64,000 bases of DNA from an uncultured bacterium (GTDB lineage Bacteria; Bacteroidota; Bacteroidia; Bacteroidales; Bacteroidaceae). The notes beneath the pieces were generated by a model. The model was not told the DNA's origin and searched no databases. It saw only the letters and a program-made list of their open reading frames with translations. Numbering within the stretch: the stretch's first letter is position 1; every line of letters starts with the position of its first letter. Of the stretch, positions 1-8,254 are shown piece after piece. Position numbers and translations under genes: made by a program. Where the stretch lies: assembly GCA_905216025.1 (NCBI GenBank), contig CAJMSE010000008.1, forward strand, positions 1-64,000. Reading direction: 5' to 3'.

Positions 1-2
1 CA

Positions 3-1460
3 AAAAAGAAGACTAACGGAAAAAAGACCGTCGCGACAGGCAAGCGGCGCGCGCAGGGCAAGCGCAGGGTTCGGGAGGAATCCTGCTGGTGGGCGCTGCC
101 TGTATCGTGCCTGATGATCCTGATTCTGGCGGTCACCGCGTTTTTAGCGGTGCACGAAATCAGCGAAAATCGCCGGTTCCGCATCATGCGCGCGGCGGTT
201 GAAAGCGACGGCTTCTATTCGGGCATCATCGTCGAGGGCTACGCGCTGACGGATGTGACGCTGGATACCGCGCTGAAGCACTGGGAAGAGAGGATCGAGC
301 CCGCCTACGCCGACCGCACGGTCACGCTGACGTACAACGGACAGACGTGGTCAAAGACCTGCCGCGAGCTGGGCTATTCCAGCAATTACCGCGAGGTGCT
401 GGGCAACGCGTGGTCGCGCGCCCGCAGCGGCACTCTGGAGCAGCGCTATCGTTCGCTTCGGCAGATCGGCAGCGCGCAGGAGCGCTATGAGATCACCCGC
501 ACGCTGTATGACGAAGCGCAGCTGCACGCGTGGACGGACGGAATCGCCGCGTCGCTGACGGTAGACCCGGTAAACGCGCAGGTGACGGGCTTCGACGTGG
601 ATACGCGCAAGTTCACGTTCGCTTCCTCTGCCGTGGGCTATTCCGTGGACGCGGACGCGCTGTACCGACAGGCGAGCGCGGCGCTGAACAGCGGCGGAGC
701 GACGGTGCAGGTGGCCGTGAACACGGTGGAACCCACGAAGGATTCGTCCGACGTGAACGGCAGGTTCGGCATGATCACGCAGGCTGTGACGAACGCGTCC
801 AGCTCCAACAAGAATCGCCTGACCAACCTGCGGCTGGCGTGCGCGGCCCTCAACGGCTATTGCATCCAGCCGGGCGAGACGTTCTCGTTCAATCAGGTCG
901 TCGGTCAGCGCACGGCGAAGCGCGGCTACAAGAAGGCGACGGTCTATCAGTCCGGCGAGCTTGCTGAGGACATCGGCGGCGGCGTCTGTCAGGTGTCCAC
1001 GACGCTGTGGAACGCGGCGATGAAGGCCAACTGTGAAATCGTGGAGCGCAGCGAGCATTCCCGCACGGTGGCCTATGTGGACAAGGGCAAGGACGCGACG
1101 GTCAGCTGGCCGGGACAGGACATGAAGTTCAAGAACACGTCGTCCTCGCCGATGTATCTGGTGTGCTACGTGAGCGACAACAAGCGCGTATACTGCGAGG
1201 TGTACGGCGAGCTGTTCCCGAACGGACGCTACATCACCATCGAAGCCAAGACCACGCAGACGGTCAAACCGGATGATCCGGTGTACACCTACAATCCGCT
1301 GCTCGGCTCCGGTCAGGAGGTCGTGGTCAGCGAGGCGCGCAAGGGCTATCGAGCCGAGGCGTACCGCGTGTACCACAGCGCCGACGGCAGCGAAATCAAG
1401 CGCGTTCTGCTGTGCAAGTCCTACTACAAGCCGGCGCGCGCGCAGATTGAATACGGTTGA
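3..1460 (+). CDS. VanW family protein, 5'-truncated by the window edge
   Basis: The frame is open to the left edge. A Lys/Arg-rich stretch (bases 3-80) precedes a hydrophobic segment (about 110-165), so this is probably a membrane-anchored protein with a cytoplasmic basic tail; ATG114 lies inside that segment and is unlikely to be the start. Bases 800-1200 encode the VanW domain, with hallmark stretches 'GETFSFNQVVG', 'GGGVCQVSTTLWNA' and 'SWPGQDMKFKN'. The part before it resembles the peptidoglycan-binding-like region found ahead of VanW domains in Firmicutes. VanW proteins accompany some vancomycin-resistance clusters, but most are chromosomal cell-wall proteins of unknown role, and no other van gene is present. 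Such proteins are typical of Gram-positive Clostridia, and this gene does not match the Bacteroidales character of everything after ~2 kb. Confidence 0.85.
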   Translation, partial: KKKTNGKKTVATGKRRAQGKRRVREESCWWALPVSCLMILILAVTAFLAVHEISENRRFRIMRAAVESDGFYSGIIVEGYALTDVTLDTALKHWEERIEPAYADRTVTLTYNGQTWSKTCRELGYSSNYREVLGNAWSRARSGTLEQRYRSLRQIGSAQERYEITRTLYDEAQLHAWTDGIAASLTVDPVNAQVTGFDVDTRKFTFASSAVGYSVDADALYRQASAALNSGGATVQVAVNTVEPTKDSSDVNGRFGMITQAVTNASSSNKNRLTNLRLACAALNGYCIQPGETFSFNQVVGQRTAKRGYKKATVYQSGELAEDIGGGVCQVSTTLWNAAMKANCEIVERSEHSRTVAYVDKGKDATVSWPGQDMKFKNTSSSPMYLVCYVSDNKRVYCEVYGELFPNGRYITIEAKTTQTVKPDDPVYTYNPLLGSGQEVVVSEARKGYRAEAYRVYHSADGSEIKRVLLCKSYYKPARAQIEYG

Positions 1461-1475
1461 TGAAAGAGGAACAGC

Positions 1476-2777
1476 ATGACGTTTTCTGAGGTTTTGCGGG
1501 CGCACGCGGCGCGGTATCCCGAAATGCGGGAGGGCGATTTTCTCAAGCTGTGCTATCAGCATGCGCTGGGCTGCGGTCATCTGGTGAAGGACGAAGCCGA
1601 GGCCGTGCGGCGCATCCGTGCCGAACGCGCGCCGGGCGAAGAAGGCGTATCGTTTGAGCCCATCGGGAACGGGCTTGTGCGCATGCACCTGAAGGGAATG
1701 GACGCGCGATTCAGCGACGAAATCGCCGCGCGGATGTTCATGTATACCGCCGAAACGTTCCATCCCGCGCCGGACGCGCTCGAGAGTGCATTGCAAACGC
1801 TGGCGGAAACCTTCCCGACGGATGCCATGCGCGCCGCGATTGCCGCCTATCGCGCGGAGGGCTGTCCGATGGTCAGCCACACGGAAGCGTATCGCCGCGC
1901 GTACGCACCGGCGTATCGCGTGGTTTCCGAGCGCTTTGCCCGCTATGCCGCCGACAGCCGTTTCCATTTCATCCGTCACGACATCACGCTCCCGCTCGAG
2001 GGCGACACCACCTTCCACTACATCATCCATGCGGCAAGCAACGCCAGCCCGAACTTCTTTGCCGGCAATCCCGTCGAGGTGATAAAGGCAAACATCGGCG
2101 GCCTGGACCACCTCATCACCTACGGCCTCGGCCACGGCATGCGGCGCCTGCTCTTCGTCTCGTCGGGCGAAGTGTACGGCGAAGGCGACGGCCGGGTGTT
2201 CACCGAAGACTACAGCGGATATGTCGACTGCACGTCGCCGCGCTCCTGCTACCCCTCGTCGAAGCGCGCGGCCGAGACCCTCTGCGCGGCCTACGCCGCC
2301 GAATACGGCGCCGATATCGTCATCGCCCGCCCCTGCCACGTCTACGGTCCGGGCTTCACCGAGAGCGACAACCGCGTGTATGCCCAGTTCATACGCAACG
2401 TGGTGCGCGGCGAGGACATCGTAATGAAGAGCAGCGGCAGCCAGTTCCGCTCGTGGTGCTACGTGGCCGACTGCGTGTCGGGCCTGCTCCACATCCTCCT
2501 CAAGGGCGCGAACGGGCAGGCATACAACATCGCCGACAGCCAATCGGACATCAGCATCAGGCAGCTGGCCGAACTCGCAGCGGGCATTGCCGGCCGCAAG
2601 GTCGTCATCGAGGCTGCCGGAGCCGCAGACAGGCGGGGCGACAACCCCGTCACCCGGTCGGTCTTCTCCACCGCCAAGCTCGAGGCCTTAGGCTGGCAGG
2701 CCGCCACCCACATCGCCGAGGGCATGCGCCTGACAATAGAAAAAATCCTTGCAGAGGGGTCACCCGTGCAAGGATAG
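1476..2777 (+). CDS. Chimeric ORF: Firmicutes-type unknown protein joined to a sugar-nucleotide epimerase lacking its Rossmann start
   Basis: Codons 1 to about 160 encode a soluble segment (starts MTFSEVLRAH) of a kind I associate with clostridial hypothetical proteins. From about base 1960 the protein becomes an extended short-chain dehydrogenase/epimerase: 'HAASNASP', 'FVSSGEVYGEG', the catalytic YxxxK at Tyr259/Lys263 ('CYPSSK'), then 'RPCHVYGPG' and 'YNIADSQSDISI'. The usual N-terminal GxxGxxG nucleotide-binding motif and first strands are absent because the unrelated segment replaces them. A functional enzyme without the NAD-binding loop is improbable. The 3' part fits the glycan genes that follow and resembles UDP-glucuronate decarboxylase or dTDP-glucose dehydratase relatives. 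I treat the whole ORF as an artificial or very recent join; the two halves should be annotated separately (about 1476-1955 and 1956-2777). Confidence 0.7.
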   Translation: MTFSEVLRAHAARYPEMREGDFLKLCYQHALGCGHLVKDEAEAVRRIRAERAPGEEGVSFEPIGNGLVRMHLKGMDARFSDEIAARMFMYTAETFHPAPDALESALQTLAETFPTDAMRAAIAAYRAEGCPMVSHTEAYRRAYAPAYRVVSERFARYAADSRFHFIRHDITLPLEGDTTFHYIIHAASNASPNFFAGNPVEVIKANIGGLDHLITYGLGHGMRRLLFVSSGEVYGEGDGRVFTEDYSGYVDCTSPRSCYPSSKRAAETLCAAYAAEYGADIVIARPCHVYGPGFTESDNRVYAQFIRNVVRGEDIVMKSSGSQFRSWCYVADCVSGLLHILLKGANGQAYNIADSQSDISIRQLAELAAGIAGRKVVIEAAGAADRRGDNPVTRSVFSTAKLEALGWQAATHIAEGMRLTIEKILAEGSPVQG

Positions 2778-2799
2778 AGCTTCGCCGGCGGCAGTGCGT

Positions 2800-4101
2800 T
2801 CACTGCCCCGCCATTCCCAAAGATTCAAGAATATCGTTATACGTGTTCCGTGCCACAGACCCTGTGCCCGGCGTACGCAGGTTTTTCTCGTAGAATGCCG
2901 TACGCCGCGCTGCCAGCGGGTCGTCTCCTCCAAGCACCACATTGTCTATGAAGCCGATGATATCGCCGGCGCCGTTGCCCGCGTAGTGCACGTCGTAAGC
3001 CTCGCGGCATACCGCATTGCCGTATGAGCGCGTCTTCTCCATGTCGCTTGTGAGATACATCACCGGCTTTCCGAAGTACAGATAGTCCACCACGAACGAG
3101 CCGCAGTCGTGTATCATGGCGTCCGAGCCCCTGAAGAGCTCCACGAAACCGCCTGTCTCGAGCTGCGTGTTCTCCATCGTCTCCCATGCCCTGTAGTAGT
3201 CGCGCGCCCGCTGCTCGCCCCATTCAGGATGGTTGCACAGCTCGGTGAAGAGGCCGGGATGCGGCTTGAACGCAATCCGCAGGCGGTCGGCATAGCGCCG
3301 GGCAATGTCGAGCATCAGGCTGCTGACGGCCAGGAAGTTCGAGCGCGACATCGCCGAGCCGTCGTTTGCCAGCGTGAAGTGGGGCGCCCATATCAGCCGC
3401 TTGCGCCTGTGCTCCCCGCCTTTCCAGGCGTCTGCCCCGCCCGCGGCCATGTAGCGGTCGGCATTCGGGTATCCCACGATGACAACGTTGCGGCCCCGGT
3501 TGCGCATGTAGAGGCGCGCATCGTCGGCGTTGCAGCTGTTGACATAGTATAGTTTCCACGCCACATTGCAGAACACCTGGTCGAAGAGCCACTTGTCCCG
3601 CGTCTGCTGGAAGCCGTAGGGGTAGTATGCCAGCAGGCGGTCGGTGAAGTTGAGAAACTGGTGGCGCGGATGGAACACCCCGTGATAGGGCTGCGCATAG
3701 AACACAATGTCGGGGTCGAGACTGCGGCGTATGTCCACGGGCTCTGCGCCGTGCTCTATGTCCCAGTCCACATAGTCCACCCCGCTCTCCGTGAACGAGC
3801 GGCGCATCTGCTCTATGTCGCGCTGCCGCTGCGCGTCGGTGAAGTTCATCGACGGCGACAGCACCACCGACACGATGAACCGGCTGTCGGCCTTCAGCAT
3901 GAAGTAGAGGTCCTGATACTTCCACATCGGCATGTTCACGGCCACGAAGACCACCCTTATCCTTTCCCTGCCGGCCAGCCTGCGGATATAGCGCCGCTGC
4001 CGCCACGGGGCTGCCAGATAGCCCACGTTGTAGAGCCATGCCTCGCGAATCTTCTGCCAGAGTATCACCGGCCGGCTTATCCTTCTCTCTTTCCTTGCCA
4101 T
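2800..4101 (-). CDS. CDP-glycerol glycerophosphotransferase-like GT-B enzyme
   Basis: This 433-residue protein has the C-terminal signature of the CDP-glycerol:poly(glycerophosphate) transferase superfamily: 'LIWAPHFTLAND', 'IAFKPHPGLF', then 'MIHDCGSFVVDYLYFGKPVMYL', where the His, Ser and Asp positions line the donor site. Family members move a polyol phosphate from a CDP-linked donor onto a growing surface glycan at the cytoplasmic face. The N-terminus is basic and amphipathic (Trp/Arg rich), consistent with peripheral membrane binding. It converges on the epimerase fragment (22 bp apart) and lies 27 bp downstream of the fucosyltransferase-like gene's upstream neighbour on the same strand, so it belongs to a capsule or O-antigen locus. 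The exact acceptor and the transferred group cannot be told from the sequence. Confidence 0.75.
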   Translation of the reverse strand: MARKERRISRPVILWQKIREAWLYNVGYLAAPWRQRRYIRRLAGRERIRVVFVAVNMPMWKYQDLYFMLKADSRFIVSVVLSPSMNFTDAQRQRDIEQMRRSFTESGVDYVDWDIEHGAEPVDIRRSLDPDIVFYAQPYHGVFHPRHQFLNFTDRLLAYYPYGFQQTRDKWLFDQVFCNVAWKLYYVNSCNADDARLYMRNRGRNVVIVGYPNADRYMAAGGADAWKGGEHRRKRLIWAPHFTLANDGSAMSRSNFLAVSSLMLDIARRYADRLRIAFKPHPGLFTELCNHPEWGEQRARDYYRAWETMENTQLETGGFVELFRGSDAMIHDCGSFVVDYLYFGKPVMYLTSDMEKTRSYGNAVCREAYDVHYAGNGAGDIIGFIDNVVLGGDDPLAARRTAFYEKNLRTPGTGSVARNTYNDILESLGMAGQ

Positions 4102-4128
4102 TCTATCCTTCCTCTGTATATCGTCCGT

Positions 4129-4962
4129 TCACAGTTCCAGCACCTTGAGCTCCTTCCCGCCTATCGCCGCCGCCATCTCCGAGAAGCTCGAGCATGCCGA
4201 GCCGTAGATGCGGTCGGTGCACGCCAGCGTGTACATGTCTGTCAGACCGCCGCGGATGCCGTCGACGCTGTCGCGGCAGGCCTCGGCCTCGGGCGTCATC
4301 ACGATGCTGCCGAACTCTCTGCGCAGCTCCGCCTTGACGTCCTCGCTGTCTGTGGCGAGAAATATCTTCAGGTCAGGATGCTGCTCCAGCTCTTTCCTTC
4401 CGGCCTCGATGAACAGCCGCGTCGGACTCCTGTCTATCGATCTCTGGTTGTCTGTCCGGCGGATATGCATGCCTATTGTGTGTGCCGAGAACCTGTCCGT
4501 GTTCTCCGCCACGCGCCCGGCCACGCTGCCCACCGGGCGGAACAGCATCTTGTATATGCTGCCGGGGAAGTCGCCGAACACCTGGCAGCAGCTCATGTAG
4601 CACCTGTGCCCGCGCTGCCACCCCTCGAAGTCGAATCCCCTGTCTCTTATCTCGCCGATATGGTGCTCGTAAAGCCTGCGCCCGTAGAGCATCCTCTGCG
4701 CCGCAGACGGCAGCCACAGGTTGCGGCGGCGCGGCCGGTCGTTTACCGCAAAGTCCCACCAGCGTGCCTCGCGGAGCGACAGCAGGCTGCCGTCTACAGG
4801 CTCGAAGATATCGCGGAAGGCCGCATTGAGCGCCCAGTCGCGAAACCATACCACCTGCAGCCGCGACTCCGTAGCCGCACAAAGGTGGTATGCCGACGCC
4901 ACGGCCCTCATCCTGTTGGCCAGTCCCCCGGAGGGCACCAGCACCAATTTTCCCTTGCTCAT
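4129..4962 (-). CDS. Fucosyltransferase-like glycosyltransferase
   Basis: About 277 residues starting at MSKGKLVLVP; a Met five codons further upstream (4977) is also possible. The N-terminus has 'GGLANRMRAVASAYHLC', the glycine-rich opening seen in NodZ/O-fucosyltransferase-like GT-B enzymes. The middle has 'GMHIRRTDNQRS', matching the HxRxxD donor-binding motif of that superfamily, and 'IFLATDSEDVKAELRREF' is the typical strand after it. The C-terminal 'IYGSACSSFSEMAAAIGG' also fits. Such enzymes transfer fucose, or in some branches another sugar, from a GDP-sugar to a surface glycan. The gene precedes the CDP-glycerol-transferase-like gene on the same strand. Donor and acceptor are inferred, not shown. 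Confidence 0.65.
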   Translation of the reverse strand: MSKGKLVLVPSGGLANRMRAVASAYHLCAATESRLQVVWFRDWALNAAFRDIFEPVDGSLLSLREARWWDFAVNDRPRRRNLWLPSAAQRMLYGRRLYEHHIGEIRDRGFDFEGWQRGHRCYMSCCQVFGDFPGSIYKMLFRPVGSVAGRVAENTDRFSAHTIGMHIRRTDNQRSIDRSPTRLFIEAGRKELEQHPDLKIFLATDSEDVKAELRREFGSIVMTPEAEACRDSVDGIRGGLTDMYTLACTDRIYGSACSSFSEMAAAIGGKELKVLEL

Positions 4963-4999
4963 AATGTCATACGTCATGTAACGGTGAATGAATGTCAGG

Positions 5000-5311
5000 T
5001 CACCATAAGGCTATACGCCCTATTCCGGCCATATCAAACGAGGCATTTATACCCATAGCCCTGAATGCTTTGGATATAGTTGCAAACGTCAGGTTGTGCC
5101 CGTTCTCTATCCGCGACACCTGCGCTCTCTTCACACCCATACGCTCTCCGAGCTGTTCCTGAGTCATATTCCTTGAAAGCCGCGCCTTCCTTATTGCCTC
5201 ACCCATGAGAAACGAGTTTATCTCAGATTCATAGCTATCCCTTGCCGGCGTACCCTTGGTTCCCAGCACCTTATCCAATGCTTCTTCTTCTGTATAAAAC
5301 TTCATTGCCAT
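5000..5311 (-). CDS. HigA-like antitoxin, XRE-type helix-turn-helix
   Basis: Roughly 103 residues from MAMKFYTEEE (Met at 5311; MKFYTE at 5305 is an alternative). The C-terminal half is a clear XRE/Cro helix-turn-helix: 'GEAIRKARLSRNMTQEQLGE' followed by 'VKRAQVSRIENGHNL'. The N-terminal half, acidic and helical, is the likely toxin-neutralising part. It begins 2 bp after the stop of the upstream toxin gene, so the pair is translationally linked. Gene order is toxin first, as in higBA systems. The antitoxin probably represses the shared promoter ahead of the toxin gene. Longer in-frame upstream Mets overlap the toxin gene and are rejected. Confidence 0.85.
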   Translation of the reverse strand: MAMKFYTEEEALDKVLGTKGTPARDSYESEINSFLMGEAIRKARLSRNMTQEQLGERMGVKRAQVSRIENGHNLTFATISKAFRAMGINASFDMAGIGRIALW

Positions 5312-5313
5312 GA

Positions 5314-5658
5314 CTATCTTGTTTTTGATTTGAAATATTCTTTTCTTATCGCCTCTGCACGGGCAATCTCTTTCTTCGACGTTTTCTGCGTCTTCTTTAT
5401 AATTCCATGCGTGGTCAGAACTATAGCTTCTTTCTCCGTATCCCAAAATGCAAACACACGGTATTGTATGCCGTTATATAATGTACGGAATTCCCATACA
5501 TCCGTATCATCCAGTTTCTTGAAAAGACTTTTATCAACTACATACTTGCTCTTGTTGATATTATACATTATCTTTTCCCTTGCTTTAACGTCAAGCCCCT
5601 CAAGGAATGATACTACTTCCTCCGAGTAAATAATACTGAATCTCGGCCTATGTTCCAT
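5314..5658 (-). CDS. HigB/RelE-superfamily toxin (phage-derived Gp49-like)
   Basis: This 114-residue basic protein has the pattern of the HigB-like (Gp49) toxins: an early 'YSEEVVSFLEGLDVKAREKI' helix region, then 'VWEFRTLYNGIQYRVFAFWD' and 'IVLTTHGIIKKTQKTSKKEIARA', where the F-x-K-K-T-x-K-T-P/S-like strand closes the mRNA-binding site. These toxins cleave ribosome-associated mRNA. The antitoxin gene follows immediately. A TAnnTTTG box lies just upstream (5679-5686, minus strand). The pair sits between two polysaccharide genes, a common spot for such modules in Bacteroidales. Confidence 0.85.
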   Translation of the reverse strand: MEHRPRFSIIYSEEVVSFLEGLDVKAREKIMYNINKSKYVVDKSLFKKLDDTDVWEFRTLYNGIQYRVFAFWDTEKEAIVLTTHGIIKKTQKTSKKEIARAEAIRKEYFKSKTR

Positions 5659-5678
5659 GTCTCACCTATATTTTGCCA

Positions 5679-5686
5679 CAAAGATA
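5679..5686 (-). promoter_or_regulatory. -7 box of the toxin-antitoxin promoter
   Basis: Read on the minus strand the site is TATCTTTG, matching the Bacteroidetes TAnnTTTG -7 consensus, about 20 bp ahead of the toxin start codon. A TATA-rich stretch and a TTGTTT lie upstream, but I see no clean TTTG at 19 bp. Confidence 0.55.
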
Positions 5687-5760
5687 ATCAATTGTTTCCA
5701 TATATATAAACAATCCGGCCGCTTTTCTTCGGAAAGGAAGCAACAAAAGCCGGTCTATCC

Positions 5761-5791
5761 TTTGCCATTCGGGTTTTATTGATTATATTTG
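5761..5791 (+). promoter_or_regulatory. Bacteroidetes sigma-70 type promoter for the GT-A gene
   Basis: TTTG at 5761-5764 and TATATTTG at 5784-5791 are separated by 19 bp, which is the textbook -33/-7 arrangement of Bacteroidetes primary-sigma promoters. The start codon is at 5814, giving a short leader of roughly 15-20 nt. Confidence 0.75.
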
Positions 5792-5813
5792 TGAAATAAA
5801 ACATTTCACCGAC

Positions 5814-6833
5814 ATGATACATCCCGCAAAGACAGACATCGCAGTGCTGCTGGTTTTCTTCAACCGTCCGGAGACCTTCCGGCTTGTGTTCAACGAGGTG
5901 AGGAAGGCACGGCCGTCGAGGCTGTTCCTCTATCAGGACGGGCCGCGCGGCGAGCGCGACAAGGCCGGCATCGAGGCCTGCCGCAGGATTGCGGAGGAAA
6001 TAGACTGGGAGTGCGACGTGCACCGTAAGTTTCAGGAACGCAACTACGGATGCGACCCCTCGGGATTCATCGCCCACAGATGGGCCTTCTCGCTGGCGGA
6101 GAAGTGCATCGTGCTCGAGGACGACGTGGTGCCGTCGCAGTCGTTCTTCCCCTTCTGCAAGGAGATGCTCGACCGCTACGAGCACGACGAGCGCATCACG
6201 ATGATTGCCGGATTCAACACCGACGGGACGACGCCCGGCGTGCCCTGCGACTATTTCTTCACCTCGGCATTCTCCATCTGGGGATGGGCATCGTGGCGGA
6301 GGGTCATCGACCGCTGGGACGGGAGCTACTCGTTCCTCGACGACGAGTATGCCATGAGTCAGCTGCAGGCACTCATAAAGAGCCGCCGTCACCGCAGTGA
6401 CATCATCCGCATGTGCCGCGACCACGCCGCCTCGGGCAAGCAATACTTCGAGAGCATCTTCTGGACAACCATGCTCTTCAACTCCGGACTGGCCGTAATG
6501 CCAACGAAGAACATGGTCAACAACGTGGGACTGACAGCCGACTCGACGCACTACTCAGCCACGCTCGAGACCATGCCGCACCGCCTCCGCCGCATATTCA
6601 CCATGCCGCGCCACGAGATAGCTTTTCCCCTGCGCCACCCGCGCTACGTCATCGAGAACGTGGGATACAAGGAACGACTGTACCGCACCAACGCATGGGG
6701 CCACCCATGGATAAAGATTGGATACTCCATCGAGGAGCTTCTGCTCAACCTGCGCCACGGAAACTTCGGCACGATAGCCTCGAGCCTGCGCCGCAGGATA
6801 AGGAAATGGATGGGACGGGACAAGCACAGGTAG
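5814..6833 (+). CDS. GT-A fold glycosyltransferase (family 2-like)
   Basis: The 339-residue protein opens with 'DIAVLLVFFNRPETFRLVFNEVRKA', the nucleotide-sugar-binding strand-helix of GT-A enzymes, followed by 'LFLYQDGPRGERDKAG'. The metal-binding DxD equivalent is in 'CIVLEDDVVPSQSFFPFC'. The aromatic 'AFSIWGWASWRRVIDRW' is characteristic of a Bacteroidetes branch of these transferases. It should add a sugar to a lipid-linked or LPS-type acceptor in the cytoplasm. No membrane segment is seen. It is monocistronic here, with its own promoter, and ends in a repeat-rich spacer. Sugar specificity is not predictable. Confidence 0.75.
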   Translation: MIHPAKTDIAVLLVFFNRPETFRLVFNEVRKARPSRLFLYQDGPRGERDKAGIEACRRIAEEIDWECDVHRKFQERNYGCDPSGFIAHRWAFSLAEKCIVLEDDVVPSQSFFPFCKEMLDRYEHDERITMIAGFNTDGTTPGVPCDYFFTSAFSIWGWASWRRVIDRWDGSYSFLDDEYAMSQLQALIKSRRHRSDIIRMCRDHAASGKQYFESIFWTTMLFNSGLAVMPTKNMVNNVGLTADSTHYSATLETMPHRLRRIFTMPRHEIAFPLRHPRYVIENVGYKERLYRTNAWGHPWIKIGYSIEELLLNLRHGNFGTIASSLRRRIRKWMGRDKHR

Positions 6834-7201
6834 GACTTAATTATAAATCAGGAGAAACTAAATTATAAATTAGGAATTCTAAATTATAAGCCAAGGATGG
6901 GCTAAATTATATATCAGAAATTATTACTTTTACCTCGGCGGATTATTTATCACCCGAAGCAAAATATTGTATCGCGTTGTTACCTGCCGCGCGTAACAAT
7001 GTAACCTGCCGCTGGTGACGATGTGACGGGCCACACGTAACAGTGTGACGCGCCACGCGTAACGATGTAACGGGCGGCTGGTAACAATCTCCCGCATATT
7101 TCCTTATGTCCAGGCGGATTGCAAATCAGCCGGGAAAAGGCCGTTCCCGACCGCCCCGAGATGCAAGAGATATCCACAGGCCGCCCTCCGGAGCGCCCGC
7201 C
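6834..7201. repeat. Repeat-rich convergent spacer
   Basis: No gene is seen. Bases 6838-6915 are built of AT-rich near-copies of 'AATTATAAATTAGGAA', also present at 31697-31727 and 33009-33037. Bases 6979-7088 hold a 22-bp-period array (separate entry). The remainder leads to the stop of the acyltransferase gene. Confidence 0.7.
6979..7088. repeat. 22-bp tandem array, five units
   Basis: Five consecutive units of exactly 22 bp fill 110 bp. Each begins GTTAC/GTAAC/GTGAC and ends in a GTAAC or GTGAC plus A-N-T, so every unit is an imperfect palindrome around a GCC-rich centre. The closest relatives in the window are at 28998-29107 and 55115-55224, which also have exactly five units. There are no spacers, so it is not a CRISPR array. 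Confidence 0.85.
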
Positions 7202-8254
7202 CTACCCCTTGATATCTATCTTTGCCAGCAGCTTGCTGAACAGCCACGACACGGCGACGGTGCTCACGATATAGAGCAGCAGGCCGGCGTAGACATCGCG
7301 GTGGAGCGACGTCTCGATGAATATCTTGCGCGTGATGGGATGGCACACGAACATGGCGGCCGACACGCCGCCAATCCATGTGAACGCGGGCATGACCGCG
7401 GCGGGCAGTGCCTTGACGAAAGCCACCGACGCGACAATGACGGCCAGCGGCGCACAGAACCACGTCTGATAGAAGAAGCACATGGGGAGCAGCACGCACA
7501 GCGCGGCAACGCACAGCAGCGCCCACTGCCGGCGGCGCAGGTTTAAGAAAGCAGGAAATGCTCCCGCCCGCCCGAGCAGCACTCCGGCGCAGAAGGGCAG
7601 CACGCTGCCGATGCTGTTGTAGCGCAGCCAGCGCAGCGATTCGCTTTCGGGAGAGCACACCGCCTGCACGGCCCAGCACACGACGACGAGAGCTGCCATC
7701 ACGGCCGTGCCGCGGCGGTGGAGCAGCAGGCGGTAGATGATGTAGAGCTGCATCATAAGTCCGAAAAACCAGTAGGGCCCGGGGTGGATGAATGTCGAGG
7801 GATGCTCCGTCAGGTTGATGTACATCAGAAGCTGGGCGACGATATACTCCGCACGGTACGGGAAGGGATGCGGCGTGACGGCATCGACCAGCGTGTAGGC
7901 CACGAAACCAGCCACAAGCATGCCAAAGAGTTTCAGGTAGTGATGGCGTATGAAGCCCAGCACGGGCAAATCGGGCGTGCTGCCGTACTTCCGCGCAAGG
8001 CCGTAGCCGCTCAGGAAGACGAACACCGGCACGCCGTAATGGCCGAAATAAGACAGCAGGCTCACCGGGAGCATGCCGTCAGGACTGGTCAGGGCATGCC
8101 ACAGACCGTCGTTATTGCTCACGCGGAACAGATACTCGTTTTCCTTCGCCTCTATGTCCAGCCAGTGGCAGAAGTTGTGAAGCACTATTCCCATTATCGC
8201 TATCGCCCTCAACGCCGAGCACTCGGCACGGCTGAGCCATTCTCTATTTTCCAT
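7202..8254 (-). CDS. Acyltransferase 3 family membrane protein
   Basis: A 350-residue, multi-spanning protein. It opens with 'ECSALRAIAIMGIVLHNFCHW', the usual first membrane segment of acyltransferase-3 enzymes (OafA/NodX type) with the conserved His. About ten hydrophobic segments follow, including 'VPVFVFLSGYGLARKY', which carries the conserved FFxxSGxxL-like motif. Such enzymes O-acetylate surface sugars, but some members have other roles. Its start overlaps the end of the phosphoethanolamine-transferase gene by 11 bp, so the two are co-translated and may act together on lipid A or surface glycan. Confidence 0.85.
   Translation of the reverse strand: MENREWLSRAECSALRAIAIMGIVLHNFCHWLDIEAKENEYLFRVSNNDGLWHALTSPDGMLPVSLLSYFGHYGVPVFVFLSGYGLARKYGSTPDLPVLGFIRHHYLKLFGMLVAGFVAYTLVDAVTPHPFPYRAEYIVAQLLMYINLTEHPSTFIHPGPYWFFGLMMQLYIIYRLLLHRRGTAVMAALVVVCWAVQAVCSPESESLRWLRYNSIGSVLPFCAGVLLGRAGAFPAFLNLRRRQWALLCVAALCVLLPMCFFYQTWFCAPLAVIVASVAFVKALPAAVMPAFTWIGGVSAAMFVCHPITRKIFIETSLHRDVYAGLLLYIVSTVAVSWLFSKLLAKIDIKG

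Noticed and set aside
1..1460. Vancomycin-resistance locus
   Set aside because: VanW proteins are widespread without resistance; no vanH, vanA/B, vanX, vanR or vanS is present and the segment is probably foreign to this genome.
351..2543. Very long open frame on the minus strand (about 730 codons)
   Set aside because: It is antisense to the VanW gene and the epimerase, has no recognisable domains and is rich in Arg, His, Ala and Val, as expected from GC-rich codons read backwards. It also crosses the chimeric junction.
5312..5446. Longer N-terminus for the antitoxin
   Set aside because: It would overlap the toxin gene by over 100 bp and adds a low-complexity charged segment; the start right after the toxin stop is the normal arrangement.
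6979..7088. Possible CRISPR array
   Set aside because: Units abut with no unique spacers, are only 22 bp long, and no cas genes are nearby.
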